Source of the DNA: an uncultured Bacilli bacterium
GTDB taxonomy: Bacteria; Bacillota_I; Bacilli_A; RF39; UBA660
Assembly (NCBI GenBank): GCA_944359595.1
Contig: CALVSV010000040.1
Location: 1 to 5,223, forward strand
Direction: 5' to 3'
Length of the DNA: 5,223 nt
The position numbers and the translations under genes were made by a program. Under the pieces are notes generated by a model, which searched no databases, was not told where the DNA came from, and saw only the letters and a list, made by a program, of their open reading frames with translations. Below, one piece after another: positions 1 through 5,176 of the stretch. The stretch's first letter is position 1. Each line of letters opens with the position of its first letter.

Positions 1-1247
1 AATATCATTTCTTTAAGCGTTGTATCTTGAGGTACAATTTCATAAGGTACATTTTTAGTGCCTTCACCTCTTAAAATAAGTGTATCAGACTTTAAATTTA
101 TAACAGGATGCACTCCGTATTTAGACACTAGCTGCTTATCATAAAAACCGTTTGTAACAGCATATAAAGCTTTTGAATTATATGGAGACATTGTCCATGA
201 ATTACGTAAAAAATCAGGTATAGATGAATAATCATTATAACCACCTCCGTTGCCGTGATACTTTGCAATTTCATCAGCAGAAAGTAAACCTATTTTTAAT
301 TTATATTCTCCACCATATGTTTTTGTAGTATTTGGACATATATATGATAGGTTACGATTTTTTATTCTACCAACAGAGCCAAAATTATATTTACTAGAGG
401 AAGATGTATCATTACAAAATCTAGTTTCCGCAATATATTCATCATATTCGCTCAAATTTTCTTGATACCAATTTTCTAAAAATGTTTTTATTGTACTATT
501 TGTTCCGTCTCCTGCGTTTGGTGCGCTATTATCATATGTATATCCAGTATATTTTTGACCACCACTTTTATCATTAAAAGCACTAGATCCGATACTATCA
601 TTAGATACTAATCTTATTGTGCCATCACCATTAACTCTTATAAATACCCACAACATATCAATATCACCAATTTTTATATAAATAGGCTGGTATCTGTCTG
701 CATAATATGTTTTTCCATCTTTATCAACATCTTCTTTTAAATTGTGATCTTTCACTAATTTGTTTTTTAAGTATTGAGTATTGTTTAAATTATTATTTTC
801 ACTCTCAGAATTATTATTATCTATATTAATCAAATCATCATCATAATTATTATCAACTAGACCAGCATCTACAAGTCTATTATTACATGTATCCTCAGAA
901 TATTCATAATTAATTTTACTATCTTTAACAAATATATTAATAGAACCTATAAATTTTTCTTCAGTAACTGGATCGATTGGTATTTCTTTAATATAATTTT
1001 CAACAACTAAATCATCTAATGAAAAACAATATGTATTTGTACCTATTGAACTCATATTCCATTTTGATTTATTATCTATCACATAATTTTCTGCAGATGA
1101 TAAAAATTCTTCAATTTGTAAATCACGTGATTTATTTTTGCTTTTGTTCACTAATGATATAGTTGATGGTACTGCAATTCCAACTAGTGCAAGCATTATC
1201 GCAACAGTTATAACAAGTTCAATAAGTGTAAATCCATTCTTTTTCAT
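1..1247 (-). CDS. Type IV prepilin-like surface protein with a large C-terminal domain (3' end outside the window)
   Basis: I translated 415 codons without a stop to the window edge, so the C-terminus is missing. The N-terminus is a class III-type prepilin signal: a short basic leader (MKKNG) followed by FTLIELV. Cleavage is expected between Gly5 and Phe6, and Glu10 becomes the conserved Glu5 of the mature pilin. A hydrophobic helix follows to about residue 33. Residues 75-95 (DDLVVENYIKEIPIDPVT) resemble the 'L...GYL...P.DP' stretch of pseudopilins. An Asn/Asp-rich linker (about 131-157) separates this from a large domain (about 185-415) with Trp200, Trp260, Trp351 and a GVHPVINLKSD motif at 378-388. 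I recall this motif from prepilin-type proteins of uncultured Firmicutes (DUF6273-like), but the domain name is from memory. Cysteines at 74, 121, 278 and 304 could form disulfides outside the cell. By family, it would be anchored in the membrane, processed by a prepilin peptidase and placed in or at the tip of a pilus or pseudopilus. It is far longer than a major pilin (about 100-170 aa), so a minor or adhesive pilin is more likely. The ATG was chosen because the prepilin signal starts there. No assembly genes are in the window. Confidence 0.5.
   Translation of the reverse strand, partial: MKKNGFTLIELVITVAIMLALVGIAVPSTISLVNKSKNKSRDLQIEEFLSSAENYVIDNKSKWNMSSIGTNTYCFSLDDLVVENYIKEIPIDPVTEEKFIGSINIFVKDSKINYEYSEDTCNNRLVDAGLVDNNYDDDLINIDNNNSESENNNLNNTQYLKNKLVKDHNLKEDVDKDGKTYYADRYQPIYIKIGDIDMLWVFIRVNGDGTIRLVSNDSIGSSAFNDKSGGQKYTGYTYDNSAPNAGDGTNSTIKTFLENWYQENLSEYDEYIAETRFCNDTSSSSKYNFGSVGRIKNRNLSYICPNTTKTYGGEYKLKIGLLSADEIAKYHGNGGGYNDYSSIPDFLRNSWTMSPYNSKALYAVTNGFYDKQLVSKYGVHPVINLKSDTLILRGEGTKNVPYEIVPQDTTLKEMI
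777..857 (-). other. Asn/Asp-rich low-complexity linker within the prepilin-like protein
   Basis: Residues about 131-157 are dominated by Asn, Asp, Glu and Ser, encoded largely by AAT and GAT repeats. The stretch lies between the pilin-like N-terminal module and the large C-terminal domain, and is best read as a flexible spacer. The repetitive AAT codons make length variation between strains plausible; that is inference. Confidence 0.5.
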
Positions 1248-1252
1248 ACTAG

Positions 1253-1265
1253 CCTCTACTCCTTT
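1253..1265 (-). promoter_or_regulatory. Double ribosome binding site of the prepilin gene
   Basis: Two Shine-Dalgarno-like sequences sit in tandem before the ATG: AAAGGAG (1259-1265), 11 nt from the start, and AGAGG (1253-1257), 5 nt from it. The second has the better spacing and is the one that an upstream CCUCU could mask. Confidence 0.5.
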
Positions 1266-1271
1266 ATTAAC

Positions 1272-1342
1272 TATAAAATAAGTAAGAGGTAATAAATACC
1301 CCCCCCGCGCGAACAAATGTTCGTAGGAGGGCTTATTTTATA
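1272..1342 (-). promoter_or_regulatory. Structured 5' leader RNA of the prepilin gene (unassigned cis-regulatory candidate)
   Basis: Read as minus-strand RNA, TATAAAATAAG (1342-1332) is perfectly complementary to CTTATTTTATA (1282-1272). Stacked directly inside it, CCCUCC (1331-1326) can pair with part of a G8 run (1306-1299). Inside that, CGAAC (1323-1319) pairs with GUUCG (1314-1310) across an AUUU loop. The remaining 16 nt on the 3' side (1298-1283) include CCUCUUACU (1289-1281), which can pair instead with AGUAGAGG (1260-1253) over the ribosome site, with one bulged U. The two folds exclude each other, which is the usual design of a translational switch. The G-rich hairpin followed by UAUUUAUU could also act as a weak attenuator. 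It does not match the c-di-GMP-I, c-di-GMP-II or preQ1 consensus as I remember them. The pairings are seen in the sequence; a regulatory role is inference. Confidence 0.5.
1310..1323. promoter_or_regulatory. Candidate LexA/DinR (SOS) box
   Basis: The sequence CGAACAAATGTTCG has perfectly symmetrical CGAAC/GTTCG half-sites with a 4-nt centre. It matches the published Bacillus subtilis consensus CGAACRNRYGTTYC at 13 of 14 positions. It lies about 37-50 nt downstream of the predicted transcription start of the prepilin gene, where a bound repressor could block elongation. The same dyad is also the apex of the predicted leader RNA hairpin, so the match may reflect RNA structure instead. Confidence 0.5.
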
Positions 1343-1365
1343 CTTTTCGTATTCCTTATATTAAT

Positions 1366-1393
1366 AGTATATCATAATTTAACATTTTTTCAA
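1366..1393 (-). promoter_or_regulatory. Sigma-A-type promoter of the prepilin gene
   Basis: The -35 is TTGAAA (1388-1393) and the -10 is TATACT (1366-1371), separated by 16 nt, with an extended -10 TGA directly upstream of TATACT. Transcription should start near 1359, giving a leader of about 110 nt. The promoter begins right after the stop of the DUF362 gene, so the prepilin gene is probably an independent unit. Confidence 0.5.
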
Positions 1394-1400
1394 TAAATAA

Positions 1401-2285
1401 TTAATCAATTGTTATTAGTTCATAATCACGATTACCTACTCCTAATTGAGCTGCTACTTCAACAGTATGCACACCATGTAATGATTCAATTCTTTCTATT
1501 AGTTTTTCTTTTCCTGGATCACTAGAATTATATACAATATCAAGGCAAGCTTGATCTATTGCGACAGGATCCAAACTAGATAATATACCAATATCTTGCA
1601 TACATGGTTTAGAAGCATTACTATCACAATCACAATCTACAGAAATATTTTTCATTACATTAATGAAAACCATATTACCATTAAAATAATTTACTACACT
1701 ACTTGCTGCATCAGCCATCGATTCTAAAAATCTATCTTGTTCTGGCAAATTATCAAACAATTTTGTTTGATCATTTGTTTTACCAGCAGTATGTATTAAA
1801 GTTTTACCATATGATGATGCAACTCCAATAGATAGCTGTTTAAGTGCACCGCCATAACCTCCCATTGCATGACCTTTAAAATGCGATAATACTAACATAG
1901 AATTGTAATTTGATAAGTTTTTACCTACATAATTTTTCTTTAAAATTTTACCATTTGGTATATCTAGAACCATATCAGGTTGTTCTGCATCCATTAAATC
2001 AAATTTAAAATATTTATCCCATCCATGTTCTTTAATTAATTTTTTATGTTTTTCTGTTGAATTTCTTGCACCTTCATATGCTGTATTACATTCAACAACT
2101 GTTCCATTAACATAATTTACTATATCTTTTACAAATTCGGGTCTTAAATAATTTTGATTACCCTTCTCACCCGAATGTAGTTTTACAGCTACTTTATCTT
2201 GTAATTTTTTATCTAATAATTCATATGCTTTTATTAAATTTTCAGGTGTAATATTTTTAATAAAATAAACTTTCGATTTTTCCAT
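1401..2285 (-). CDS. DUF362 family protein, short form without a ferredoxin module
   Basis: The 294-residue protein matches the DUF362 family as I know it. Seen in the sequence: an N-terminal alpha/beta region with KVAVKLHSGEKGN at 31-43, the family motif SHFKGH (134-139), GYGGALKQLSIG (143-154), and a cysteine cluster VDCDCD...PCM (217-229; Cys218, Cys220, Cys228). These are followed by SSLDPVAIDQACLD (236-249, with Cys247). Longer family members carry a two-cluster ferredoxin insert with CxxCxxCxxxC motifs; none is present here. The cysteines that remain could bind a metal or an Fe-S cluster, but that is inference, and no reaction is established for this family to my knowledge. There is no signal peptide, so it should be cytoplasmic. 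The ATG at 2285 has AGAAAGGA (2296-2303) 10 nt upstream. The gene has its own promoter, and I see no clear terminator between its stop and the prepilin promoter. Family assignment is firm; function is unknown. Confidence 0.5.
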   Translation of the reverse strand: MEKSKVYFIKNITPENLIKAYELLDKKLQDKVAVKLHSGEKGNQNYLRPEFVKDIVNYVNGTVVECNTAYEGARNSTEKHKKLIKEHGWDKYFKFDLMDAEQPDMVLDIPNGKILKKNYVGKNLSNYNSMLVLSHFKGHAMGGYGGALKQLSIGVASSYGKTLIHTAGKTNDQTKLFDNLPEQDRFLESMADAASSVVNYFNGNMVFINVMKNISVDCDCDSNASKPCMQDIGILSSLDPVAIDQACLDIVYNSSDPGKEKLIERIESLHGVHTVEVAAQLGVGNRDYELITID

Positions 2286-2309
2286 ATATAAACATTCCTT
2301 TCTGATATT

Positions 2310-2338
2310 ATTATATCACTACACTAAACTTTTGTCTT
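2310..2338 (-). promoter_or_regulatory. Promoter of the DUF362 gene
   Basis: The -35 is AAGACA (2333-2338) and the -10 is a consensus TATAAT (2310-2315), 17 nt apart, with an extended -10 TGA. The start would fall near 2303, leaving a leader of under 20 nt that holds little more than the ribosome site. A 6-bp dyad TGATAT/ATATCA (2303-2318) overlaps the -10 and the start, a possible but weak operator. Confidence 0.5.
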
Positions 2339-2345
2339 TAATTTA

Positions 2346-2987
2346 TTAACTTAAATCATCACGTGTAATAATAAAAGTTTTATCGTTTTTATAAAATGCG
2401 TAAAATACATCTTCTAACTTAATATTTTTATATTCCAATATTTTATATATATCATTTTTACTTTTTTTTATTTCTTTTAATACATCATCTTGTATTACAC
2501 CATCTAATATAATAGCAAATGGATAATTAGTTTTTTTGCCATAATTTTTAAATACAGATAAATTACCACTAGTTTCTAGAATTGCGAATTCAACTTCTTC
2601 TAAAGATCTTATTTCGTTTTGTCTAAGTTGTAACAAAAGATCATTTAAATTATATTTTTGATTGCACATCTCTTTAAAATTTATTTTTCCATCTTTAATT
2701 ATTATAGATGGTTTACCATCAAAAAAGTCTCGTGTTTTAGGAAATTTAAGCGAAATATGCGCAAGCAAAACTTGTAATATAACTAAAACAATTATTGGAA
2801 TCAATGAATTTAATATTGTATCATTAAAATCTTCTATACTTATAGCTACTAATTGTGATATAAGAATTGATACTATTAAATCAACTATTCCTAATTGCCC
2901 CACTTCTCTTTTCCCCATAATTCTATATAGAAATAAAACAAGAAAATAAAAGAATATAGTTCTAAAAATAACTATTAAATATTCCAT
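2346..2987 (-). CDS. DUF421 / YetF-family membrane protein
   Basis: The protein is 213 residues from the ATG at 2987. It shows the YetF layout: three N-terminal transmembrane helices (about 3-21, 34-51 and 58-78) and a C-terminal cytoplasmic domain (about 85-213). The hallmark MGKREVGQLGIVDLIVSI (24-41) lies between helices 1 and 2. The soluble part begins with GKPSIIIKDGKI (91-102) and holds LLLQLRQNEI (117-126) and VEFAILETSGNLSVF (132-146), all typical of the family. YetF-type proteins sit in the cell membrane of Bacilli; some relatives have been linked to spore germination or membrane-associated complexes, but no general function is settled. A GTG nine bases upstream (2996) is in frame, but it falls inside the AGGTGA ribosome site, so I prefer the ATG. 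The gene is divergent from the plus-strand membrane protein. I could not find a convincing promoter in the 70-base gap; TATCAT (3007-3012) is a possible -10 without a good -35. Confidence 0.5.
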   Translation of the reverse strand: MEYLIVIFRTIFFYFLVLFLYRIMGKREVGQLGIVDLIVSILISQLVAISIEDFNDTILNSLIPIIVLVILQVLLAHISLKFPKTRDFFDGKPSIIIKDGKINFKEMCNQKYNLNDLLLQLRQNEIRSLEEVEFAILETSGNLSVFKNYGKKTNYPFAIILDGVIQDDVLKEIKKSKNDIYKILEYKNIKLEDVFYAFYKNDKTFIITRDDLS

Positions 2988-2990
2988 ATA

Positions 2991-3056
2991 AATCACCTAA
3001 TATATTATGATACTGTAATATTTTTTTATTCGCTTAATAAAATTAATTAGGTGATT
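2991..3056. repeat. Inverted repeat holding the ribosome sites of two divergent genes
   Basis: AATCACCTAAT (2991-3001) and ATTAGGTGATT (3046-3056) are perfect 11-bp inverted copies, 44 bases apart. Each carries the AGGTGA ribosome site of the gene that it faces. With one extra T allowed on the left side, the match extends into both start codons (ATTAGGTGATT-ATATG). It may be a shared regulatory dyad, an inverted duplication or chance reuse of a good start context. Confidence 0.5.
2993..2998 (-). promoter_or_regulatory. Ribosome binding site that sets the DUF421 start
   Basis: AGGTGA lies 5 nt upstream of the ATG at 2987. The in-frame GTG at 2994-2996 is part of this site and has no ribosome site of its own, so translation should begin at the ATG. 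Confidence 0.5.
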
Positions 3057-3058
3057 AT

Positions 3059-3421
3059 ATGTTAAAAATGATATTAAAAAATATTGGATATACATTATTA
3101 AGTATAATAATTGTTATATTTATTTTAAATATATTTTATTATTTTAATTTGTTATCTGATAAAATAATGAATTTATTTATGATTATAACAAGTTTATTAT
3201 GTTTTTTTATAAGTGGCAGATTATTTACAAAAAAAGATAAATCAAAAAAAATTATATCTGGATTGAAGATAGGTATAATTTATGATATTTTATTTTTAAT
3301 AATTACTTTAATATTTTTAAGAAATACATTTTCCCCATTTAATATAATATATTATTTATTAATATTATTATCTACAATATTTGGTAGTATTACAATTAAT
3401 AAAGAAAATTATAAGACTTAA
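3059..3421 (+). CDS. Small four-helix membrane protein, TIGR04086/YrzE-like
   Basis: The 120-residue protein is almost wholly hydrophobic, with four predicted transmembrane helices at about 10-29, 36-54, 67-87 and 95-113 and very short loops. The basic stretch FTKKDKSKK (56-64) between helices 2 and 3 should face the cytoplasm. Length, helix number and the segment FFISGRLFTKKDKSKKIISG (49-68) fit the TIGR04086 family (B. subtilis YrzE), whose function is unknown; I assign this from pattern, not by search. AGGTGA (3049-3054) precedes the ATG by 4 nt; an ATG three codons later is too far from it. This is the only plus-strand gene. It is divergent from the DUF421 gene and convergent with the XRE regulator, whose stop it overlaps by 4 bases. 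No clear promoter is visible in the short upstream gap. Confidence 0.5.
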   Translation: MLKMILKNIGYTLLSIIIVIFILNIFYYFNLLSDKIMNLFMIITSLLCFFISGRLFTKKDKSKKIISGLKIGIIYDILFLIITLIFLRNTFSPFNIIYYLLILLSTIFGSITINKENYKT

Positions 3422-3437
3422 TTCTTATAATTTTCTT
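3402..3437. terminator. Perfect palindrome across convergent stop codons, probable bidirectional terminator
   Basis: AAGAAAATTATAAGA (3402-3416) and TCTTATAATTTTCTT (3423-3437) form a perfect 15-bp stem with a 6-nt loop, CTTAAT. The loop contains the overlapping TAA stops of both flanking genes, and each arm codes for the last residues of one protein (ENYK on both strands). The stem has only three G:C pairs, and the T-rich arms would supply the U tract for either direction. A terminator role is likely from placement but unproven. Confidence 0.5.
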
Positions 3438-3777
3438 CTAAATACTCAATAGTAGCTTCTGCACTATCTCTAAACATATTATATACTTTAGGATTTTTCT
3501 TAAGTTCTTTCAATATTTTATAATCATTAAGTGAACAAGAAAGCATATAATTTGAATCAATATCTTTTATATATGCACACATATCAAACCCTAATAGATA
3601 ATTAGGTGTTGTACCTAATACATCTACCAACTCTAAAAATGTTTCCATATTAGGTATTCTAATCCCACTTTCATAGCATGATATTGATACTTTAGTAACA
3701 TTTACTAAAGCTCCTAAATCATCTTGTGTTAATCCCTTTCTTTTTCTTAATTCTTTAAGTCTTTTTCCATCAAACAT
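3418..3777 (-). CDS. XRE-family helix-turn-helix transcriptional regulator
   Basis: From the ATG at 3777 the protein has 119 residues. Residues 7-62 are a classic Cro/CI-type DNA-binding domain: RLKELRKRKGLTQDDLG, then VNVTKVSISCYESGIRIP with the recognition helix near 28-37, and MDVLGTT-like closing residues reading VDVLGTTPNYLLGFD (51-65). The C-terminal part (about 82-119, NDYKILKELKKNPKVYNMF) is helical and may serve dimerisation; I do not recognise a ligand domain. An in-frame ATG at 3807 would add ten residues, but it overlaps the end of dnaB and lacks the family's usual MFDGKRLKELR start. The ATG at 3777 has AAGGGA 9 nt upstream. The start is 16 nt after the dnaB stop, so the two genes are very likely co-transcribed. 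The target is unknown; autoregulation of the operon is a guess. Confidence 0.5.
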   Translation of the reverse strand: MFDGKRLKELRKRKGLTQDDLGALVNVTKVSISCYESGIRIPNMETFLELVDVLGTTPNYLLGFDMCAYIKDIDSNYMLSCSLNDYKILKELKKNPKVYNMFRDSAEATIEYLEENYKN

Positions 3778-3786
3778 TAATATACT

Positions 3787-3792
3787 TCCCTT
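3787..3792 (-). promoter_or_regulatory. Ribosome binding site that sets the XRE regulator start
   Basis: AAGGGA lies just before the dnaB stop codon ends its influence, 9 nt upstream of the ATG at 3777. It lies downstream of the alternative ATG at 3807, so it can serve only the internal start. Confidence 0.5.
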
Positions 3793-3793
3793 C

Positions 3794-5095
3794 TTATTTA
3801 AATTCATTTAACAATTCATTCATTTTTTCGATATCAGATATAGATGCTTCATTTTTTTCTATACTCTTATCAAACCAATCAGGAGTATCAACTTCTTTTA
3901 TATCTTTTTTCTTATTACTTTTTTTATTATATTCTAAGTGATTTTTATATTCTTGTTTAGCTATTCTTACTGCATCTTCTACTTTTTCTATTTTTCTTCT
4001 TTTCCATTCTCCTGCAATAGTTTCTACAAATCCTATTGTAAGTTTATTATTATTTACTTTCAATACATAGTCAATTAATACATTGATAACTCCAGGATTC
4101 AGTTTATAATCAACAGCCAACGCTTCTAACAATTTTAGATCTCTAGATGTTGGTTTTGCACCATTTTGTTTACTTTTTAAAAAATCATATGGTTTTGTAT
4201 TATCAAATGTATATATCATCTTTGATTCACTACTATTATCACTTACTTCACTTTTTAATTGTTTGGGCTGTACTTTATCAATTAAACTAGGTAATTCTCC
4301 GTTATGTTCAAATTGATAATAATTTCTTGCATTTTTTCTTAATTTCATTTTATCAATTATTCCTTTTTCTTCTATTGATGATCTAATTATATCTATAACT
4401 TCTAAATTATCTAAATTATATACAAAAGCAAGTTTAGTAATCAAATCTTTAATATCATCATTAAATGTACGATCATTAATAGATGATTGTGGTAAAGAAG
4501 AAATGATTAAATCAAAATCTATGTTATTGTCTATTTTTAATGAGTTGGTTTTTCTTCTTTTTATATCTTTTTCTAATGTTGGAACGTTCTTATCATAAGA
4601 GCTTGTTATAAACACATCAGAAAAAGATGTAGAAATATCTTTATAATCATTAGTATTATAAGATGGTAATTTAAAATATTCAACAATTCTATTATATTCT
4701 TTTTTTTCTACAGTATTATATAAGATAACACTTAAAATAGGATGTGTTAAAAAACTATTTGCACTTAATGGTGAATATAATTCGTATATATATGAATTTA
4801 TACTATCAACTTTAATATAAGTTTTTAATAGTCCTACTGCTTCTAATTTTTTTCTAGCCTTATAAACTTCATCAAGTGATATTTGCATAGCAGACATAAG
4901 ATTATGATGAAAGTGTTCTCCACTCATAATACTCAAATTATCTAATTGAGACCATAATGTAAAATATAAATTAACAGAAAGAGATCCAATAATAGGTTGA
5001 TATAATATACTTAATATTTTTCTACTTTCATCTGATAAAATAGTTTTATTAACAACAATATATTTATCTGCTGGTAATAATGTAATATTATGCAT
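3794..5095 (-). CDS. dnaB: DnaB-type replication initiation and membrane attachment protein
   Basis: The 433-residue protein is the Bacillus-type DnaB, a co-loader of the replicative helicase at oriC and at restart sites, acting with DnaD and DnaI; it is not the E. coli helicase of the same name. An N-terminal winged-helix region (about 1-110) contains LYQPIIGSLSVNLYFTLW (31-48) and VGLLKTYIK (87-95), close to B. subtilis DnaB. A first DnaD/DnaB homology domain lies at about 190-262. A polar linker (265-300) leads to the second such domain at about 303-385. That domain ends in FVETIAGEW (356-364), a Phe variant of the YxxxIxxxW motif linked to DNA binding in DnaD/DnaB proteins. The tail has DWFDKSIEK (422-430 region), also seen in relatives. 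Length is a little below the 472 residues of B. subtilis DnaB. GGGAGGG lies about 7 nt before the ATG. The next gene in the operon is an XRE regulator, whereas dnaI usually follows dnaB in Bacillus. Confidence 0.5.
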   Translation of the reverse strand: MHNITLLPADKYIVVNKTILSDESRKILSILYQPIIGSLSVNLYFTLWSQLDNLSIMSGEHFHHNLMSAMQISLDEVYKARKKLEAVGLLKTYIKVDSINSYIYELYSPLSANSFLTHPILSVILYNTVEKKEYNRIVEYFKLPSYNTNDYKDISTSFSDVFITSSYDKNVPTLEKDIKRRKTNSLKIDNNIDFDLIISSLPQSSINDRTFNDDIKDLITKLAFVYNLDNLEVIDIIRSSIEEKGIIDKMKLRKNARNYYQFEHNGELPSLIDKVQPKQLKSEVSDNSSESKMIYTFDNTKPYDFLKSKQNGAKPTSRDLKLLEALAVDYKLNPGVINVLIDYVLKVNNNKLTIGFVETIAGEWKRRKIEKVEDAVRIAKQEYKNHLEYNKKSNKKKDIKEVDTPDWFDKSIEKNEASISDIEKMNELLNEFK

Positions 5096-5118
5096 AATTA
5101 TCCCTCCCTGCTATTAAA

Positions 5119-5147
5119 ATTATATCATTAATATATATATAAGTAAA
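5119..5147 (-). promoter_or_regulatory. Promoter of the dnaB operon
   Basis: The -10 is a consensus TATAAT (5119-5124) with an extended TGA, and the -35 is TTTACT (5142-5147), 17 nt away. Most of the spacer is a run of alternating A and T (5131-5140). The promoter begins directly after the terminator hairpin of the upstream gene. GGGAGGG (5101-5108 region) provides a strong ribosome site for dnaB. Confidence 0.5.
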
Positions 5148-5176
5148 TTAAAAGAGATTAAATTAATCTCTTTTAA
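5148..5176 (-). terminator. Intrinsic terminator hairpin after the upstream gene
   Basis: A perfect 14-bp inverted repeat (5148-5161 with 5163-5176), containing AAAAGAGATT and AATCTCTTTT, is centred on one base. In RNA the loop would open to at least 3 nt. On the minus strand it ends in UCUCUUUUAAUUU, a fair U tract. The stop codon of the upstream gene (5173-5175) lies inside the first arm. The near-symmetrical sequence could work in both directions. Confidence 0.5.

Noticed and set aside
1299..1345. Plus-strand intrinsic terminator (C-rich/GGAGGG stem followed by CTTATTTTAT)
   Set aside because: The shape fits, but there is no plus-strand gene upstream for it to end; the features make more sense as part of the minus-strand leader.
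1248..1359. Known c-di-GMP or preQ1 riboswitch in the prepilin leader
   Set aside because: Pilin genes in clostridia are often under c-di-GMP riboswitches, but the conserved core sequences that I remember for these classes are absent and the leader is short for class II.
2662..2949. Plus-strand open frame of 95 codons inside the DUF421 gene
   Set aside because: It lies fully antisense to a well-supported YetF-family gene, has no ribosome site, and its translation shows no recognisable domain; it is a shadow frame.
2988..2996. GTG start for the DUF421 gene, adding three residues
   Set aside because: The GTG is part of the AGGTGA ribosome site of the ATG at 2987 and has no site of its own.
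3007..3043. Promoters in the gap between the divergent DUF421 and TIGR04086-like genes (TATCAT on minus, TAAAAT on plus)
   Set aside because: Neither has an acceptable -35 at 16-18 nt, and the plus-strand one would start transcription inside the ribosome site.
3778..3807. Upstream ATG for the XRE regulator, adding ten residues
   Set aside because: It overlaps the end of dnaB; the internal ATG has a properly spaced AAGGGA and gives the normal N-terminus for this family.
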